64,000 bases of DNA from Pseudomonas sp. RIT409 (GCF_003052515.2 NZ_QARE02000011.1:1-64000), one strand, 5' to 3'. Counted from the stretch's first letter, positions 35,948 to 47,341 are shown. Notes: generated by a model from the letters alone, not told the origin. Translations and numbers: made by a program.

Positions 35948-37437
35948 GACGCAACCGGCTCACAGAGTGGAAGCGAGAAATTCAGGCTCGCCCCATGCCC
36001 CAACTCACTTTCCGCCCAGATCCGCCCACCATGAGCATCGATGATCGAGCGACAGATCGACAGGCCCATGCCCATCCCCTCCGGTTTGGTGGTGAAAAAA
36101 GGATTGAACAGATTCGGTAGGTTCTGCGCTGAAATGCCTGGCCCGTTATCCCGAAGGCAAAGCGTTGCGTCGCCGTCCTCACTGTTGCCCAGCGACACAC
36201 TCAAGGTGCGCGCCCGGCCATGCATGCCTGACATGGCCTGCACCGCGTTGATCAGCAGGTTGATGATGACCTGCTGTAACTGTACGCGATCGCCCCTGAC
36301 CCAAACGGGCTCATCGGCCGCCTGCAGCACCAGGCTCACTCGATGCCGCGACACTTCCCGGCGGACCAGATCCGCAGCCTCATGCAGCACGTCATGAAGG
36401 TCAAGCAGGACATGTTGAGGATCGGTCTTGCGCGACAGCGTGCGAATGCGACGGATCACCTCACTGGCCCTATGCGCTTCGCTTTTGATGCGTTCGATGG
36501 CGCTGCGCACTTCGTCCAGATTCGGGACTTCCCGGTTCAACCAGCGCAACCCCGCTTCGGCATTGGTGGTCACCGCTGACAGGGGCTGGTTGACTTCGTG
36601 CGCAATGGAGGCTGCCATTTCCCCCAGTGTGGTCACGCGGGTGACGTGCGCCAATTGGCTTTGGGAGCGATGAAGCGCCTCCTCTGCCTCTTTGGTCGCC
36701 GTCACGTCCATCAACGCACCGATGTACTCACAGCCGCCAGAACCATCCTCCACCTGCTGCGCGAGCATACGCACCGATTTGCAGGATCCGTCCGGCATTA
36801 ACAGGCGAAACTCCGCTTCCATGTTGGCGTGCCGGGCATAGGCCTGCTCGATCAGCGATTTGAGGTCGTCGATGTCGTCGGGGTGGGTACGGCTCATCAT
36901 GTATTCGAGCGTTGGTTGCAGCGACTCATCGAACTGGAAAATACGCCGCGCCTCGTCGGACCAATACATCCGGGCGCTGGGCATCTTCAGCCCGATGCTG
37001 CCCGTCAGGCTCAAGCGCTGGGCACCGGCCAAGAAAGCCTCGCTGCGATGCAACAAATGGATCTGCGCCTGGAGGGCGTCCCGAGATGCCATGTGCTTCA
37101 TCGCAAGGAACGCCGTGATGGCGATGGCGCACAGACTGACCAGGCAACGTGCGAAGGGAGGCACCATCCATTCGGCGCCGTGGGACAGCAAAAAGGCAGC
37201 GAGCGTAAGCACTCCGCAACCGATCGACACCGCCATGACGCTCTTGCGCGAGAACACGTCGGCGCACATCAGGATGACCGTGACGTACAAGACCGCGATG
37301 GCCACGTCCAACGAGCTGAGCCAGTCGATCAGGAAGATGATCATCGCCAGCATCACCGCCCCTGCTCGCAACAGCCAGATGCTGGGTGACACCTCCGTAT
37401 GAGGAGCGGCCGATGGTCCGGCGGAAAACCTTTTCAT
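35944..37437 (-). CDS. Membrane PAS sensor histidine kinase (FixL-like)
   Basis: 497 residues. Four or five hydrophobic helices span about residues 20-115, then a PAS domain near 135-265 (MYWSDEARRIFQFDES to EYIGALMDVT), a dimerisation and phosphoacceptor domain with SIAHEVNQPLSAV (the phosphoacceptor histidine near residue 290) and a HATPase domain with N, G1 (DNGPGIS), F (NPFFTTKPEG) and G2 (GMGMGLSI) boxes. HEVNQP is typical of FixL-type kinases. The sensed signal is unknown; no haem-binding PAS histidine is obvious. It is the first gene of the pair. Confidence 0.93.
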   Translation of the reverse strand: MKRFSAGPSAAPHTEVSPSIWLLRAGAVMLAMIIFLIDWLSSLDVAIAVLYVTVILMCADVFSRKSVMAVSIGCGVLTLAAFLLSHGAEWMVPPFARCLVSLCAIAITAFLAMKHMASRDALQAQIHLLHRSEAFLAGAQRLSLTGSIGLKMPSARMYWSDEARRIFQFDESLQPTLEYMMSRTHPDDIDDLKSLIEQAYARHANMEAEFRLLMPDGSCKSVRMLAQQVEDGSGGCEYIGALMDVTATKEAEEALHRSQSQLAHVTRVTTLGEMAASIAHEVNQPLSAVTTNAEAGLRWLNREVPNLDEVRSAIERIKSEAHRASEVIRRIRTLSRKTDPQHVLLDLHDVLHEAADLVRREVSRHRVSLVLQAADEPVWVRGDRVQLQQVIINLLINAVQAMSGMHGRARTLSVSLGNSEDGDATLCLRDNGPGISAQNLPNLFNPFFTTKPEGMGMGLSICRSIIDAHGGRIWAESELGHGASLNFSLPLCEPVAS

Positions 37438-37858
37438 TGCGACAGTCTTGCCTTGTTATGAGTCGTTGGTGAGGCAGCGCAAATCTTTTCGCGGGCGACG
37501 CACGCCTGCGGCTAACTCTACGTCAGGGCGCAGGCCAGAATAATAAGGTGCAGCATCGACACGCTTCCATTGCACTCAGGTATAGATAGCCAGGAAGAGC
37601 CTCCCCGGATAGGGCCTCAAAAAGCGGACAGCGAACCAGCGTAATGCCGAAACGAGAGGAAGACTTGAGCGAATGTGCTCAATTGAGGAAATCGCACCAG
37701 CTCCGAACAGAGCATGGCTGGAAATAGAACAAGCCCCGGCGCGGGCGCCAGGGCTTGTAATGGCCACATCCTTATGGCCTTCGCATGAACCTCGAATCGA
37801 TAGATCCGCGGCCTCCCTGGCCGTAAATCATCGGGTTCCCCGGTTCCTGAGAATTGGC
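37438..37858. other. Intergenic region between the sensor kinase and BON genes
   Basis: 421 bases that hold the sensor-kinase promoter at the left and the terminator of the BON gene at 37719-37758. No credible gene is seen. Confidence 0.5.
37719..37758 (-). terminator. Terminator of the BON-domain gene
   Basis: ACAAGCCC and GGGCTTGT frame an inner GGCG/CGCC pairing; on the minus strand the hairpin is followed by TTCTATTTCC. It lies about 100 bases after the stop codon. Confidence 0.7.
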
Positions 37859-38209
37859 TTACTCAGCTTTCAGGCCGTCAGCCGATACGGCTTTGACGCC
37901 TTTGATCTTTTTGGTGATGTCAACAGCCATCTTCTTCTGTGCATCGGTGACCGCGACATCCGAAGACAGGGAAACCACGCCTTTGTTGGTTTCGACCTTG
38001 ATGTCGGAGCCAGGGATGCCTTTCTCGGTCAGCAGGTCGGATTTAACCTTGGTGGTGATCCAAGTGTCAGAAGTGGCTTCTTTAGCTTTGGTAACTTCAC
38101 CTGCGGCTAGCTGCATAGGCGCCTGATTGGAGGTTTCGGCCATGGCTACGTTAGCCATGGTCAGGGTCAGAGCGGTGGCAGCGGCAGCAGCGATAGCGAA
38201 CTTCTTCAT
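37859..38209 (-). CDS. Periplasmic BON-domain protein (OsmY-like)
   Basis: 116 residues. Signal peptide MKKFAIAAAAATALTLTMANVAMA, then one BON domain (SDTWITTKVKSDLL to VKAVSADGLKAE, with the family's IKVETNKGVVSLSSDV core). OsmY-like proteins are periplasmic and are induced by osmotic or envelope stress. The start at 38209 follows AGGAG at nine bases; the longer frame is not needed. It stands next to pnp as in other pseudomonads, and has its own sigma-54-type promoter. Confidence 0.9.
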   Translation of the reverse strand: MKKFAIAAAAATALTLTMANVAMAETSNQAPMQLAAGEVTKAKEATSDTWITTKVKSDLLTEKGIPGSDIKVETNKGVVSLSSDVAVTDAQKKMAVDITKKIKGVKAVSADGLKAE

Positions 38210-38276
38210 ACGAGTAACTCCTGTTTTTCTCAGAATCTGCAACCAACCTCATTGGCTGCAGGGTTACCCTACTATC

Positions 38277-38291
38277 GCAAGCGGTGTGCCA
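38277..38291 (-). promoter_or_regulatory. Sigma-54 (RpoN)-type promoter of the BON gene
   Basis: TGGCAC-ACCGC-TTGC on the minus strand matches the -24/-12 consensus, with the right five-base spacer. It is about 68 bases before the BON start codon. Confidence 0.65.
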
Positions 38292-38454
38292 AACTTCTTA
38301 CAACCTATAAATACTGTTAAATCAATGAGTTATAAATTCTCGGATCCAGCCTGATCGTGCAGATTGCCCGTTTCCAAAAAGTTCCGCTTGCAAGATGCAT
38401 GTTGCCACCGTGCGTCGATTGTTTGGAGGGCGTCGTAACCTGTTATTTATGTTC

Positions 38455-38480
38455 AAAAAAAAGGGCCCCGAAGGGCCCTT
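38455..38480 (-). terminator. Intrinsic terminator of pnp
   Basis: AAGGGCCC-CGAA-GGGCCCTT stem followed on the minus strand by eight T residues, about 25 bases after the pnp stop. Confidence 0.95.
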
Positions 38481-38504
38481 CCATTCATCCGTCACGACGT
38501 GCGG

Positions 38505-40610
38505 TCAAACGCCCGACGCTTTGGCTGCCGCAACGTCTTTGATCGACAGCTTGATGCGGCCGCGGTTGTCCACGTCCAACACCAGCACTTCGACTTCCTG
38601 ACCTTCTTTCAGTACGTCGGTGACTTTCTCGACGCGAGCATCGCTCAGCATGGAGATGTGCACCAGACCGTCCTTGCCAGGCAGGATGTTGACAAAGGCG
38701 CCGAAGTCGACGATGCGCTCGACCTTACCGAGGTAGATCTTGCCGATTTCGGCCTCTGCAGTGATGCCCAGAACACGCTGGCGCGCGGCTTCGGCAGCTT
38801 CTTTGGTCTCGCCGAAGATCTTGATCGAGCCGTCGTCTTCGATGTCGATGGAAGCCTTGGTTTCTTCGCAGATGGCACGAATGGTCGCGCCGCCCTTACC
38901 GATGACGTCACGGATCTTGTCGGTGTCGATCTTCATCGAAATCATCGTTGGAGCATTTTCCGACAGCTCGGAACGCGATTGGCCGATGACGTTGTTCATC
39001 TGACCCAGAATGTTCAGACGAGCTTCCAAGGCCTGACCCAAAGCGATCTCCATGATCTCTTCGGTGATGCCCTTGATCTTGATGTCCATCTGCAGCGCCG
39101 TGACACCGTTCGCGGTACCGGCCACTTTGAAGTCCATGTCGCCGAGGTGGTCTTCGTCACCCAGGATGTCGGTCAGAACAGCGAATTTCTCGCCTTCCTT
39201 GACCAGGCCCATGGCGATACCGGCCACAGGTGCCTTCATCGGCACGCCCGCGTCCATCAAAGCCAGCGAAGCGCCACAAACGGACGCCATGGAGCTGGAA
39301 CCGTTGGATTCGGTGATTTCCGAAACGACACGAACGGTGTACGGGAACTCGTCAGCCGGAGGCAGCATGGCCTGAACGCCACGACGTGCCAAACGACCGT
39401 GGCCGATTTCACGACGACCGGCACCGCCCATGCGGCCGCACTCGCCCACCGAGAACGGTGGGAAGTTGTAGTGCAGCATGAAGGAATCTTTCTTCTCGCC
39501 TTCCAGGGTGTCCAGCAACTGAGCGTCACGCGCGGTGCCCAAGGTAGCCACGACCAGCGCCTGAGTTTCGCCACGGGTGAAAAGGGCCGAGCCGTGGGTC
39601 TTCGGCAGAACGCCAACTTCAATGTTCAGCGGACGCACGGTGCGGTTGTCACGGCCATCGATACGCGGTTTGCCGTTGACGATGTTCTCGCGAACGGTAC
39701 GGTATTCGATCTCGCCGAAAGCGGCTTTGACTTCCGAAGCCGACGGGCTCCCTTCTTCGACGGCCAGTTTGGCAACGACCTGATCCTTCAACTCGCCCAG
39801 GCGTGCATAGCGGTCAGCCTTGACGGTGATGGTGTACGCCTCGGAGATGGCCGCACCGAATTCGGCGCGGATCGCGTTCAGCAGCGCCGTGGCCTCAGGC
39901 TGAGGAGCCCATGCCCAAGTCGGCTTACCCGCTTCGGCGGCCAGTTCCTTGACGGCCTTGATCACGGCCTGGAATTCGTCGTGGGCAAACAGCACAGCGC
40001 CCAGCATCTGGTCTTCGGTCAGCTCCTTGGCTTCCGATTCAACCATCAGTACCGCTTCTTCGGTACCGGCGACAACCATGTCCAGGCTCGACGCTTTCAG
40101 TTGCTCGTACGTCGGGTTCAGCAGATAGCCGGTGCTTTCGTGGAAAGCCACGCGTGCAGCGCCGATCGGGCCATCGAAAGGGATGCCGGAAATGGCCAGT
40201 GCAGCGGAGGTGCCGATCATGGCAGCGATGTCCGGATCGGTCTTTTTGCTGGTGGACACGACGGTGCAGACAACCTGCACTTCATTCATGAAGCCTTCAG
40301 GAAACAATGGGCGGATCGGACGGTCGATCAGACGCGAAGTCAGTGTTTCTTTCTCGGAAGGACGCCCTTCACGCTTGAAGAAACCGCCAGGAATTTTACC
40401 GGCGGCGTAGGTTTTTTCCTGGTAGTGAACGGACAGCGGGAAGAAGCCTTTGCTTGCGTCCGCTTGCTTGGCGCCGACTACGGTCACGAGCACGGTGACG
40501 TCGTTGTCAACGGTGACCAATACCGCACCAGAAGCCTGACGGGCGATGCGGCCTGTCTCCAGCGTGACGGTCGACTGACCGAATTGAAACTTCTTGATTA
40601 CCGGGTTCAC
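38505..40610 (-). CDS. pnp: Polyribonucleotide nucleotidyltransferase
   Basis: 701 residues. Two RNase PH domains, then KH ([25 protein letters not shown], about 555-600) and S1 (about 620-690) domains. It degrades RNA phosphorolytically from the 3' end and forms part of the degradosome. Active-site segments are in place, including the second PH domain's [11 protein letters not shown] and the FPPFSVGE region. The start at 40610 follows AGGAAACCGTGAACCCGGTAA-like leader sequence with AGGAAA upstream. It follows rpsO after 177 bases, the standard order. Confidence 0.97.
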   Translation of the reverse strand: MNPVIKKFQFGQSTVTLETGRIARQASGAVLVTVDNDVTVLVTVVGAKQADASKGFFPLSVHYQEKTYAAGKIPGGFFKREGRPSEKETLTSRLIDRPIRPLFPEGFMNEVQVVCTVVSTSKKTDPDIAAMIGTSAALAISGIPFDGPIGAARVAFHESTGYLLNPTYEQLKASSLDMVVAGTEEAVLMVESEAKELTEDQMLGAVLFAHDEFQAVIKAVKELAAEAGKPTWAWAPQPEATALLNAIRAEFGAAISEAYTITVKADRYARLGELKDQVVAKLAVEEGSPSASEVKAAFGEIEYRTVRENIVNGKPRIDGRDNRTVRPLNIEVGVLPKTHGSALFTRGETQALVVATLGTARDAQLLDTLEGEKKDSFMLHYNFPPFSVGECGRMGGAGRREIGHGRLARRGVQAMLPPADEFPYTVRVVSEITESNGSSSMASVCGASLALMDAGVPMKAPVAGIAMGLVKEGEKFAVLTDILGDEDHLGDMDFKVAGTANGVTALQMDIKIKGITEEIMEIALGQALEARLNILGQMNNVIGQSRSELSENAPTMISMKIDTDKIRDVIGKGGATIRAICEETKASIDIEDDGSIKIFGETKEAAEAARQRVLGITAEAEIGKIYLGKVERIVDFGAFVNILPGKDGLVHISMLSDARVEKVTDVLKEGQEVEVLVLDVDNRGRIKLSIKDVAAAKASGV

Positions 40611-40699
40611 GGTTTCCTACCTTCTTTGTGGCTCTTGGGGGAACTGGTTTCTTGCGAATTCTTGGGTATCGGCGGGAATCGGACCCAGCCGTTACACCA

Positions 40700-40754
40700 G
40701 ATAAAACTAGAGGCTGGGAGCTCGCCAGCCCACAGGCATGATGGCCTGCGGGAC
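40700..40754 (-). terminator. Two hairpins between rpsO and pnp
   Basis: GGCTGG/CCAGCC (about 40712-40730) followed on the minus strand by TCTAGTTTTATC, and CCGCAGGC/GCCTGTGG (about 40735-40754). The first resembles a partial terminator, as in the E. coli rpsO-pnp gap, where an attenuator and RNase III sites lie. Confidence 0.5.
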
Positions 40755-40787
40755 GTGACGAACAACCAACCTCTAACTGCGGCGTTA

Positions 40788-41057
40788 TTAGCGACGCAGA
40801 CCCAGACGACCGATCAGGGCGCTGTAACGGCTAACGTCCTTACCTTTCAGGTAATCCAGCAGCTTGCGGCGCTGGTTTACCATGCGGATCAGACCACGAC
40901 GGGAGTGGTGGTCCTTACCGTTGGCCTTGAAGTGGCCTTGCAGCTTGTTGATGTTGGCGGTCAGCAGTGCAACTTGCACTTCTGGCGAACCAGTATCACC
41001 GGCAGCTTGCTGGTAGTCGGTTACGATCTGAGCTTTTTCTTCAACGCTGAGTGCCAT
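40788..41057 (-). CDS. rpsO: 30S ribosomal protein S15
   Basis: 89 residues, the usual length. The conserved [24 protein letters not shown] and [23 protein letters not shown] segments identify S15, which binds 16S rRNA early in 30S assembly. A strongly structured leader lies upstream (41078-41156), where autoregulation may act. Start has AAGGA seven bases upstream. Confidence 0.98.
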   Translation of the reverse strand: MALSVEEKAQIVTDYQQAAGDTGSPEVQVALLTANINKLQGHFKANGKDHHSRRGLIRMVNQRRKLLDYLKGKDVSRYSALIGRLGLRR

Positions 41058-41077
41058 GTGGGCATTCCTTATTTCGG

Positions 41078-41156
41078 GAAACCGCTCGCGAAAAGCGGTT
41101 TCAACAGGCCGGGAGCAATTCCCGTATTAAAAAAGGAGGAGTGACCATGCCTGTTG
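41078..41156 (-). promoter_or_regulatory. Structured leader of rpsO
   Basis: An outer arm pair (CAACAGGC / GCCTGTTG) encloses a CGGGA/TCCCG hairpin, and a second stem (GAAACCGCT / AGCGGTTTC) stands directly before the ribosome binding site region. S15 represses its own translation in several bacteria through varied leader structures; a similar role here is inference. Confidence 0.4.
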
Positions 41157-41206
41157 ACAGCCACCCTCGTACCGCCGCGTCAGGATATCCGACACAACGG
41201 CTTCGG

Positions 41207-42124
41207 TCACTCTGACCGAATCAGTCGACGCGGCGCAATACGCCCGTCTTCACTCACTTCACCGATTCCGATGAAACGACCTTCATGATCCTGCACCCGC
41301 ACCATGCCGAATTTCGGCGCATCCGGCGCGCGAACGGGTTGCCCGTGCAACCAGTAAAACGAACTGTGCTCGGAAAACTTCAGCAGTGGCCAGTCTTGCA
41401 GACCGCTGTCGGAGGGCATCAGGAAACGGTCGACCGCCTCGTTGCCACCTTCGGCGTGCACGGCTTCCAGCTCTTCGAGGGTGACCGTTTGTGCCAGCGT
41501 GAACGGTCCGGCTTGGGTACGACGCAACTCTGCGACATAGGCACCACAGCCGAGCTCTTCACCGATATCCTCCACCAGCGTGCGAATGTAGGTGCCTTTG
41601 CTGCAACCGACCGATAGCCGGGCAGTCTCGCCCTCGCACGCCAGTAATTCCAGGCGCGCAATAGTAACAGAACGCGCTTCACGCTCCACCACTTCCCCTG
41701 CGCGGGCCAGCTTGTACAACGGTTGACCATCACGCTTGAGAGCCGAGTACATGGGCGGTATCTGACTGATTTCTCCGCGAAAAGCAGGCAGGACCGCCTC
41801 AATATCGGCGCGACCAACGGTCACGGGACGGGTTTGCAACACCTCGCCTTCCGCGTCGGCGGTGGTGGTAGTCTTGCCCAATTGCATCAACGTCTCGTAG
41901 CCCTTGTCGGAATCGAGCAGATACTGGGAAAACTTGGTCGCCTCGCCGAAGCACAACGGCAGGACGCCGGTCGCCAGAGGGTCGAGACTGCCGGTGTGCC
42001 CGGCCTTTTCCGCATTGAGCAACCAGCGCACTTTCTGCAACGCAGCGTTGGAGGTAAACCCCAGCGGCTTGTCCAGCAGGATGATGCCACTGACGTTACG
42101 GCGGATACGCTTGACCTGAGCCAC
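41207..42124 (-). CDS. truB: tRNA pseudouridine-55 synthase
   Basis: 305 residues, standard for the family. The motif [12 protein letters not shown] has the catalytic aspartate, and KPLGFTSN and the later [16 protein letters not shown] regions are family signatures. It makes pseudouridine 55 in the T loop of elongator tRNAs. Four bases after the rbfA stop, so part of the nusA-infB-rbfA-truB transcript. Confidence 0.97.
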   Translation of the reverse strand: MAQVKRIRRNVSGIILLDKPLGFTSNAALQKVRWLLNAEKAGHTGSLDPLATGVLPLCFGEATKFSQYLLDSDKGYETLMQLGKTTTTADAEGEVLQTRPVTVGRADIEAVLPAFRGEISQIPPMYSALKRDGQPLYKLARAGEVVEREARSVTIARLELLACEGETARLSVGCSKGTYIRTLVEDIGEELGCGAYVAELRRTQAGPFTLAQTVTLEELEAVHAEGGNEAVDRFLMPSDSGLQDWPLLKFSEHSSFYWLHGQPVRAPDAPKFGMVRVQDHEGRFIGIGEVSEDGRIAPRRLIRSE

Positions 42125-42128
42125 GCCG

Positions 42129-42530
42129 TCAGTCCTCCGAACCGTCTTGCTTCGCGGCCGGCTCGTGCTGGCTGTCCTCGGCCACAGCGCGCTCGATCAG
42201 CGCCGACAGGTGGGCGCCACGGGAGACGCTCTCGTCGTAGTGGAAGTGCAATTGCGGGACGCTGCGCAGCTTCATCTCGCGGCCCAGTTGCATACGCAGG
42301 AAGCCTGCCGCAGCGTTCAACACCTTGAGGGTTTGAGCGATGTCTTGCGCGCCATCCTGCCCCATCACGGTGATGTAGATTTTGGCGTGACCGACGTCAC
42401 GGCTCACGTCCACGGCTGTAATGGTGACCAGACCTACGCGAGGGTCCTTGACTTCACGACGGATCAACTGTGCCAGCTCGCGCTGCATCTGATCGCCGAT
42501 ACGTTGGGTGCGGCTGTATTCTTTTGCCAT
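42129..42530 (-). CDS. rbfA: Ribosome-binding factor A
   Basis: 133 residues, KH-like fold factor needed for 30S maturation and cold adaptation. Family segments [30 protein letters not shown] and [21 protein letters not shown] are present. The start ATG at 42530 is followed by the usual [12 protein letters not shown] terminus. A stem in the 157-base gap upstream may attenuate readthrough from infB. Confidence 0.96.
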   Translation of the reverse strand: MAKEYSRTQRIGDQMQRELAQLIRREVKDPRVGLVTITAVDVSRDVGHAKIYITVMGQDGAQDIAQTLKVLNAAAGFLRMQLGREMKLRSVPQLHFHYDESVSRGAHLSALIERAVAEDSQHEPAAKQDGSED

Positions 42531-42582
42531 GTCTTGTTACCTGTACTGACCCACGGCATGAGCCGTACGGTCTGAAAGCGGC

Positions 42583-42617
42583 AAACGCCCGGCCAGGCTG
42601 AAGCCGGACCGGGCGTT
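42583..42617 (-). terminator. GC-rich hairpin between infB and rbfA
   Basis: AACGCCCGG / CCGGGCGTT with an inner stem, followed on the minus strand by only GTTTGCC. Likely a partial terminator or processing hairpin inside the operon. Confidence 0.5.
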
Positions 42618-42687
42618 GCGTTGAGAGTTCATGACACTCGGCGGGCACAGGCCTGCGACGAGTATCGCGACTCTTGAGGCTCGCGAT

Positions 42688-45219
42688 TCAGAGGCTGCGG
42701 GCCACTTCGACCTTCTCGAACACTTCGATCTTGTCGCCGACCTTGACGTCGTTGTAGCTCTTGACGCCGATACCGCACTCCATGCCGGCACGCACTTCAG
42801 AAGCGTCATCCTTGAAGCGACGCAGGGACTCCAGCTCGCCTTCGAAGATAACGATGTCTTCACGCAGTACGCGAATCGGACGGTTCCGGTACACGACACC
42901 TTCGGTGACCATGCAACCTGCGATCGCACCGAATTTCGGCGAGCGGAACACGTCACGCACTTCGGCGATACCCAGGATGTTTTCCCGGACGTCGCTGCCA
43001 AGCATGCCGGTGAGGGCCTTCTTGACGTCTTCGATGATGTCGTAGATGACATTGTAATAACGCATGTCCAGACCTTCCTGCTCGACGATCTTGCGCGCAC
43101 CGGCATCGGCACGCACGTTGAAGCCGAACAGAACAGCGTTGGAAGCCAGCGCCAGGTTGGCGTCGCTTTCGGTGATACCACCGACGCCGCCACCCACGAC
43201 ACGCACCTGCACTTCATCGTTGCCCAGGCCGTTCAGAGCACCTTGCAGCGCTTCAAGAGAGCCACGAACATCGGATTTGAGGACGATGTTGAGCGTCTTC
43301 TTCTCTTCCTGCCCCATGCTCTCGAAGATGTTTTCCAGCTTGCCTGCGTGAGCACGGGCCAGCTTGACTTCGCGGAACTTGCCTTGACGGAACAGCGCCA
43401 CTTCGCGAGCTTTCTTCTCGTCAGCGACCACACTCATCTCGTCGCCCGCATCCGGCGTACCGTCCAGGCCGAGAATCTCGACCGGGATGGCCGGGCCAGC
43501 TTCCTTGATGGGCTTGCCGTTCTCATCGAGCATGGCGCGGACGCGACCGTAGTTGGAGCCGACCAGAACCATATCGCCTTGACGCAGCGTACCGTCCTGA
43601 ACCAGGACGGTGGCCACAGGACCACGCCCCTTGTCCAGACGCGATTCAACTACCACACCGCGACCCGGCGCGGAAGGCGTGGCCTTGAGCTCCAGAACTT
43701 CGGCCTGGAGCAGGACAGCTTCCAGCAACTCGTCGACGCCCGTACCCATTTTCGCCGAAACCGGTACGAATGGGCTGTCGCCACCCCACTCTTCAGGGTT
43801 CACGCCGTGGGCGGCCAATTCACTCTTGATGCGGTCCAGGTCAGCGCCCGGTTTGTCGATCTTGTTCACGGCGACCACCAGCGGCACACCGGCAGCCTGT
43901 GCGTGCTGCACGGCTTCGATGGTCTGCGGCATCACGCCGTCGTCTGCGGCGACGACCAGAATCACGATGTCGGTGGCCTTGGCACCACGAGCACGCATTG
44001 CGGTAAACGCAGCGTGGCCCGGGGTGTCCAGGAAGGTCACCATGCCACGCTCGGTTTCCACGTGGTAAGCACCGATGTGCTGAGTAATACCACCGGCCTC
44101 GCCAGCAGCGACCTTGGCACGACGGATGTAGTCGAGCAGAGAGGTCTTACCGTGGTCGACGTGGCCCATGACGGTCACGACCGGCGCACGAGGTACGGTC
44201 TCACCTTCGAACTTCAGCGACTCGGCGAGGGAATCTTCCAGCGCGGTGTCACTGATCAGGGTCACTTTGTGGCCCAGTTCTTCAGCAACCAGTTGGGCAG
44301 TTTCCTGATCCAGTACCTGGTTGATGGTGGCCGGGGTACCCAGCTTGAACATGAACTTGATGATTTCAGCGGCCTTGACCGACATCTGCTGGGCGAGGTC
44401 GCCCACAGTGATGGTCTCGCCAATCTTCACTTCACGGATCACAGGACCGGTTGGGTTCTGGAAGCCATGCGCGTTACGCTTCTTCAGTTTGGCCTTGCCA
44501 CCGCGACCGCCACGACGGAAACCATCGCTTTCTTCGTCCGTGGTGCGCGGAGCAACGCGCGGCGCGGGCGCCTTCTCCTTGACGGTGGCACGATGCGGGG
44601 CGTTCTTGCGTTCACCATCACCACCGCCGCGACGGTTGCTATCGTCGTTACGGGTGCGATCAGGCCGGCGCGGCTCGTCCTTCTTCCGGGCATCGGCAGC
44701 GGGAGCGGCCACTGGAGCCGCTTCGACAGGCGCGTCCACGGCCTGTGGAGCGGGCTCTGGCTCTGGCGCAGGTGCAACGGCCTCGGCAGCTTCCGGAGCT
44801 GGAGCAGGCTGACGGCGCGCTTCTTCCTCGGCACGCAGACGGGCTTCTTCTTCAGCCTTTTGACGGGCGGCATTTTCTACCGCACGACGTTCTTCCTGCT
44901 CACGCTTGCGCTCGGCTTCGATTTCTTCCGGGCTGCGCTGTACAAAGACTTTCTTCTTGCGCACTTCCACGCTGATGCTTTTGCTACCGGCAACGCGCAG
45001 GGTACTGGTGGTCTTACGCTGCAAAGTGATCTTGCGCGGTTCTTCCACTTTTGCCTTGTGGCCGCTTTTCAGGTGCGTCAACAGGGCTTGCTTTTCGTTA
45101 TCGGTCACAACTTGCTCGGCGGCGGTGTGCGGCAGACCTGCCTCACGCATCTGCTGTAGCAGGCGCTCTACCGGTGTGTCGACCGTTTTGGCCAGTTCTT
45201 TCACCGTGACTTGCGTCAT
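42688..45219 (-). CDS. infB: Translation initiation factor IF-2
   Basis: 843 residues. An N-terminal domain ([21 protein letters not shown]), a long charged and alanine/glutamate-rich linker (about residues 90-270), then the GTPase domain with GHVDHGKT (about 350) and the NKID G4 motif, and C-terminal domains that bind fMet-tRNA. Delivers initiator tRNA to the 30S subunit. AGGAGAG lies upstream of the ATG at 45219. Confidence 0.98.
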   Translation of the reverse strand: MTQVTVKELAKTVDTPVERLLQQMREAGLPHTAAEQVVTDNEKQALLTHLKSGHKAKVEEPRKITLQRKTTSTLRVAGSKSISVEVRKKKVFVQRSPEEIEAERKREQEERRAVENAARQKAEEEARLRAEEEARRQPAPAPEAAEAVAPAPEPEPAPQAVDAPVEAAPVAAPAADARKKDEPRRPDRTRNDDSNRRGGGDGERKNAPHRATVKEKAPAPRVAPRTTDEESDGFRRGGRGGKAKLKKRNAHGFQNPTGPVIREVKIGETITVGDLAQQMSVKAAEIIKFMFKLGTPATINQVLDQETAQLVAEELGHKVTLISDTALEDSLAESLKFEGETVPRAPVVTVMGHVDHGKTSLLDYIRRAKVAAGEAGGITQHIGAYHVETERGMVTFLDTPGHAAFTAMRARGAKATDIVILVVAADDGVMPQTIEAVQHAQAAGVPLVVAVNKIDKPGADLDRIKSELAAHGVNPEEWGGDSPFVPVSAKMGTGVDELLEAVLLQAEVLELKATPSAPGRGVVVESRLDKGRGPVATVLVQDGTLRQGDMVLVGSNYGRVRAMLDENGKPIKEAGPAIPVEILGLDGTPDAGDEMSVVADEKKAREVALFRQGKFREVKLARAHAGKLENIFESMGQEEKKTLNIVLKSDVRGSLEALQGALNGLGNDEVQVRVVGGGVGGITESDANLALASNAVLFGFNVRADAGARKIVEQEGLDMRYYNVIYDIIEDVKKALTGMLGSDVRENILGIAEVRDVFRSPKFGAIAGCMVTEGVVYRNRPIRVLREDIVIFEGELESLRRFKDDASEVRAGMECGIGVKSYNDVKVGDKIEVFEKVEVARSL

Positions 45220-45246
45220 GCACTTCTCTCCTCAGGCCGCATTTAC

Positions 45247-46728
45247 TTACTCGAACCAATGGGCTCGGGCGGCCATGATCAACTTGCCGGCACGATCATC
45301 GTCAATGCCGTCGATGTCGAGCAGGTCGTCAATAGACTGCTCGGCCAGGTCTTCGCGGGTAATCACGCCGCGCACCGCCAGTTCCATCGCCAAATCCTTG
45401 TCCATGCCCTCAAGTGAGAGCAGGTCTTCGGCCGGATGGGCGTCTGCCAGCTTTTCCTCAGTAGCGATGGCTTTGGTCAACAAACGATCCTTGGCACGAG
45501 CACGAAGCTCGTTGACGATGTCTTCGTCGAAGCCGTCGATGTTGAGCATTTCTTCCAACGGTACGTAGGCAATCTCTTCCAGGCTGGTGAAGCCTTCGTC
45601 GACCAGCACCTGAGCCAGTTCTTCGTCGACTTCCAGCTCGTCGATGAAGTTGCGCAGGATGTCGCCGGTTTCCGCTTGCTGCTTGGCCTGGATGTCCGAT
45701 TCGGTCATCACGTTCAGGGTCCAGCCGGTCAACTGACTGGCAAGGCGAACGTTCTGGCCACCACGGCCAATCGCCTGGGCCAGGTTATCTGCACCTACAG
45801 CGATATCCATGGCGTGGGCGTCTTCATCAACGATGATCGCCGCCACTTCGGCAGGCGACATGGCGTTGATGACAAACTGTGCAGGGTTGTCGTCCCACAG
45901 CACGATATCCACACGCTCACCGCCCAGCTCACCGGAGACAGCCTGGACACGCGAACCGCGCATGCCGATGCAGGCGCCTTGCGGGTCAATGCGCTTGTCC
46001 TTGGAGCGAACTGCGATTTTTGCACGCGATCCAGGATCGCGAGAGGCAGCCATCACCTCGATCAGGCCTTCGGCGATTTCCGGAACTTCAATCCGGAAAA
46101 GCTCGATCAGCATTTCCGGCGCGGTACGCGACAGGATCAGCTGAGGGCCGCGGTTTTCGGTGCGGATCTCTTTGAGCAATGCACGGACGCGAACACCCAC
46201 ACGGAAAGTCTCCCGCGAGATGATGTCTTCACGCGCCAGCAACGCCTCGGCATTGTTACCCAGGTCGACGATGACATTGTCACGTGTCACCTTTTTAACA
46301 GTGCCGGAAATGATTTCGCCCAGACGCTCGCGATAAGCATCGACGACCTGAGCACGTTCGGCTTCGCGAACCTTCTGCACGATGACCTGCTTGGCAGTCT
46401 GCGCAGCGATGCGGCCGAATTCGATGGATTCGATTTTCTCTTCTACGACGTCACCGACCTTGGCGCCCGGGTGGGTCTGAGCCACCTTCGTTGGCCAGGT
46501 TTCGATCGCCGGATCGTCAAGATCGTCTTCTTCGACAACGGTCCAGCGACGGAACGTCTCATAGGAACCGGTGTGGCGATTGATCTCCACACGCAGGTCC
46601 ACTTCGTCTTCGAAACGCTTTTTGGTGGCCGTGGCCAAAGCAATTTCAAGCGCTTCAAAAATCACGCCGGCCGGTACGCCTTTTTCATTGGATACCGACT
46701 CAACAACCAGCAGTACTTCTTTGCTCAT
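45247..46728 (-). CDS. nusA: Transcription termination/antitermination factor NusA
   Basis: 493 residues. N-terminal RNA polymerase-binding domain ([19 protein letters not shown]), S1 domain near 135-200, two KH domains ([21 protein letters not shown] and [17 protein letters not shown]), and two acidic C-terminal repeats ([15 protein letters not shown]). It modulates pausing and termination and acts in antitermination complexes. The start at 46728 follows GAGG at six bases. Followed by infB after 27 bases. Confidence 0.98.
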   Translation of the reverse strand: MSKEVLLVVESVSNEKGVPAGVIFEALEIALATATKKRFEDEVDLRVEINRHTGSYETFRRWTVVEEDDLDDPAIETWPTKVAQTHPGAKVGDVVEEKIESIEFGRIAAQTAKQVIVQKVREAERAQVVDAYRERLGEIISGTVKKVTRDNVIVDLGNNAEALLAREDIISRETFRVGVRVRALLKEIRTENRGPQLILSRTAPEMLIELFRIEVPEIAEGLIEVMAASRDPGSRAKIAVRSKDKRIDPQGACIGMRGSRVQAVSGELGGERVDIVLWDDNPAQFVINAMSPAEVAAIIVDEDAHAMDIAVGADNLAQAIGRGGQNVRLASQLTGWTLNVMTESDIQAKQQAETGDILRNFIDELEVDEELAQVLVDEGFTSLEEIAYVPLEEMLNIDGFDEDIVNELRARAKDRLLTKAIATEEKLADAHPAEDLLSLEGMDKDLAMELAVRGVITREDLAEQSIDDLLDIDGIDDDRAGKLIMAARAHWFE

Positions 46729-46787
46729 CGTACGCCTCGCCTTTCGCAAGCCATTGGATCCGCGGGATCCGCAGTATCTGGCACGTC

Positions 46788-47246
46788 TCAGTCAAACGTG
46801 GGAATAATGTTGGCCTTGTCGATCAGATCGATCGGCAACAGGTACTCATGGGCATCCACTTGCACCACGACATCCTGCTCCTCCACCCCGCGGAGAAGAC
46901 CTTGAAAGTTACGTCGCCCTTCGAAAGGCGAGCGCAGCTTTATTTTCACTTGTTCCCCGGCATGCGAGGCAAACTGTTCGAGCGTGAACAGCGGGCGATC
47001 CATGCCGGGAGAGGAAACTTCGAGGGTGTATTCAGAGCTGATCGGATCTTCGACATCCAGAACACCACTGACCTGGCGGCTGACGCCTTCACAGTCGTCC
47101 ACCAGAATCCCGCCTTCCTTATCGATATAAATGCGCAGCAACGAGTGCCGACCCTGGGAGATGAATTCAATCCCCCAACATTGATAGCCAAGGCCCTCGA
47201 CCACTGGGGCCAACAAGGCCTGCAACTGTTCTAGCTTGCTCGACAC
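46788..47246 (-). CDS. rimP: Ribosome maturation factor RimP
   Basis: 152 residues with a GTG start at 47246, preceded by GAGGGGGTTCAG. The N-terminal [20 protein letters not shown] and the [21 protein letters not shown] and [11 protein letters not shown] segments match RimP of P. aeruginosa as I recall it. It assists 30S assembly. It is the first gene of the rimP-nusA-infB operon, directly after the initiator tRNA gene. A longer frame in the same direction runs into the tRNA and is rejected. Confidence 0.96.
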   Translation of the reverse strand: MSSKLEQLQALLAPVVEGLGYQCWGIEFISQGRHSLLRIYIDKEGGILVDDCEGVSRQVSGVLDVEDPISSEYTLEVSSPGMDRPLFTLEQFASHAGEQVKIKLRSPFEGRRNFQGLLRGVEEQDVVVQVDAHEYLLPIDLIDKANIIPTFD

Positions 47247-47341
47247 CTGAACCCCCTCGTGCATGCTGTGCAAATAAAAAATGGGCGAAGCGCCCATCAT
47301 GAAAACGCCGTTGAATAGCGGCGTCATAAAGTGTCCAGCTA

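Noticed and set aside
38499-41144. 881-codon open frame on the plus strand, opposite pnp and rpsO
   Set aside because: It is antisense to strongly conserved genes; long opposite frames are common in high-GC DNA.
42631-45159. 842-codon open frame on the plus strand, opposite infB
   Set aside because: Same reason: mirrors infB codon bias and has no recognisable domains.
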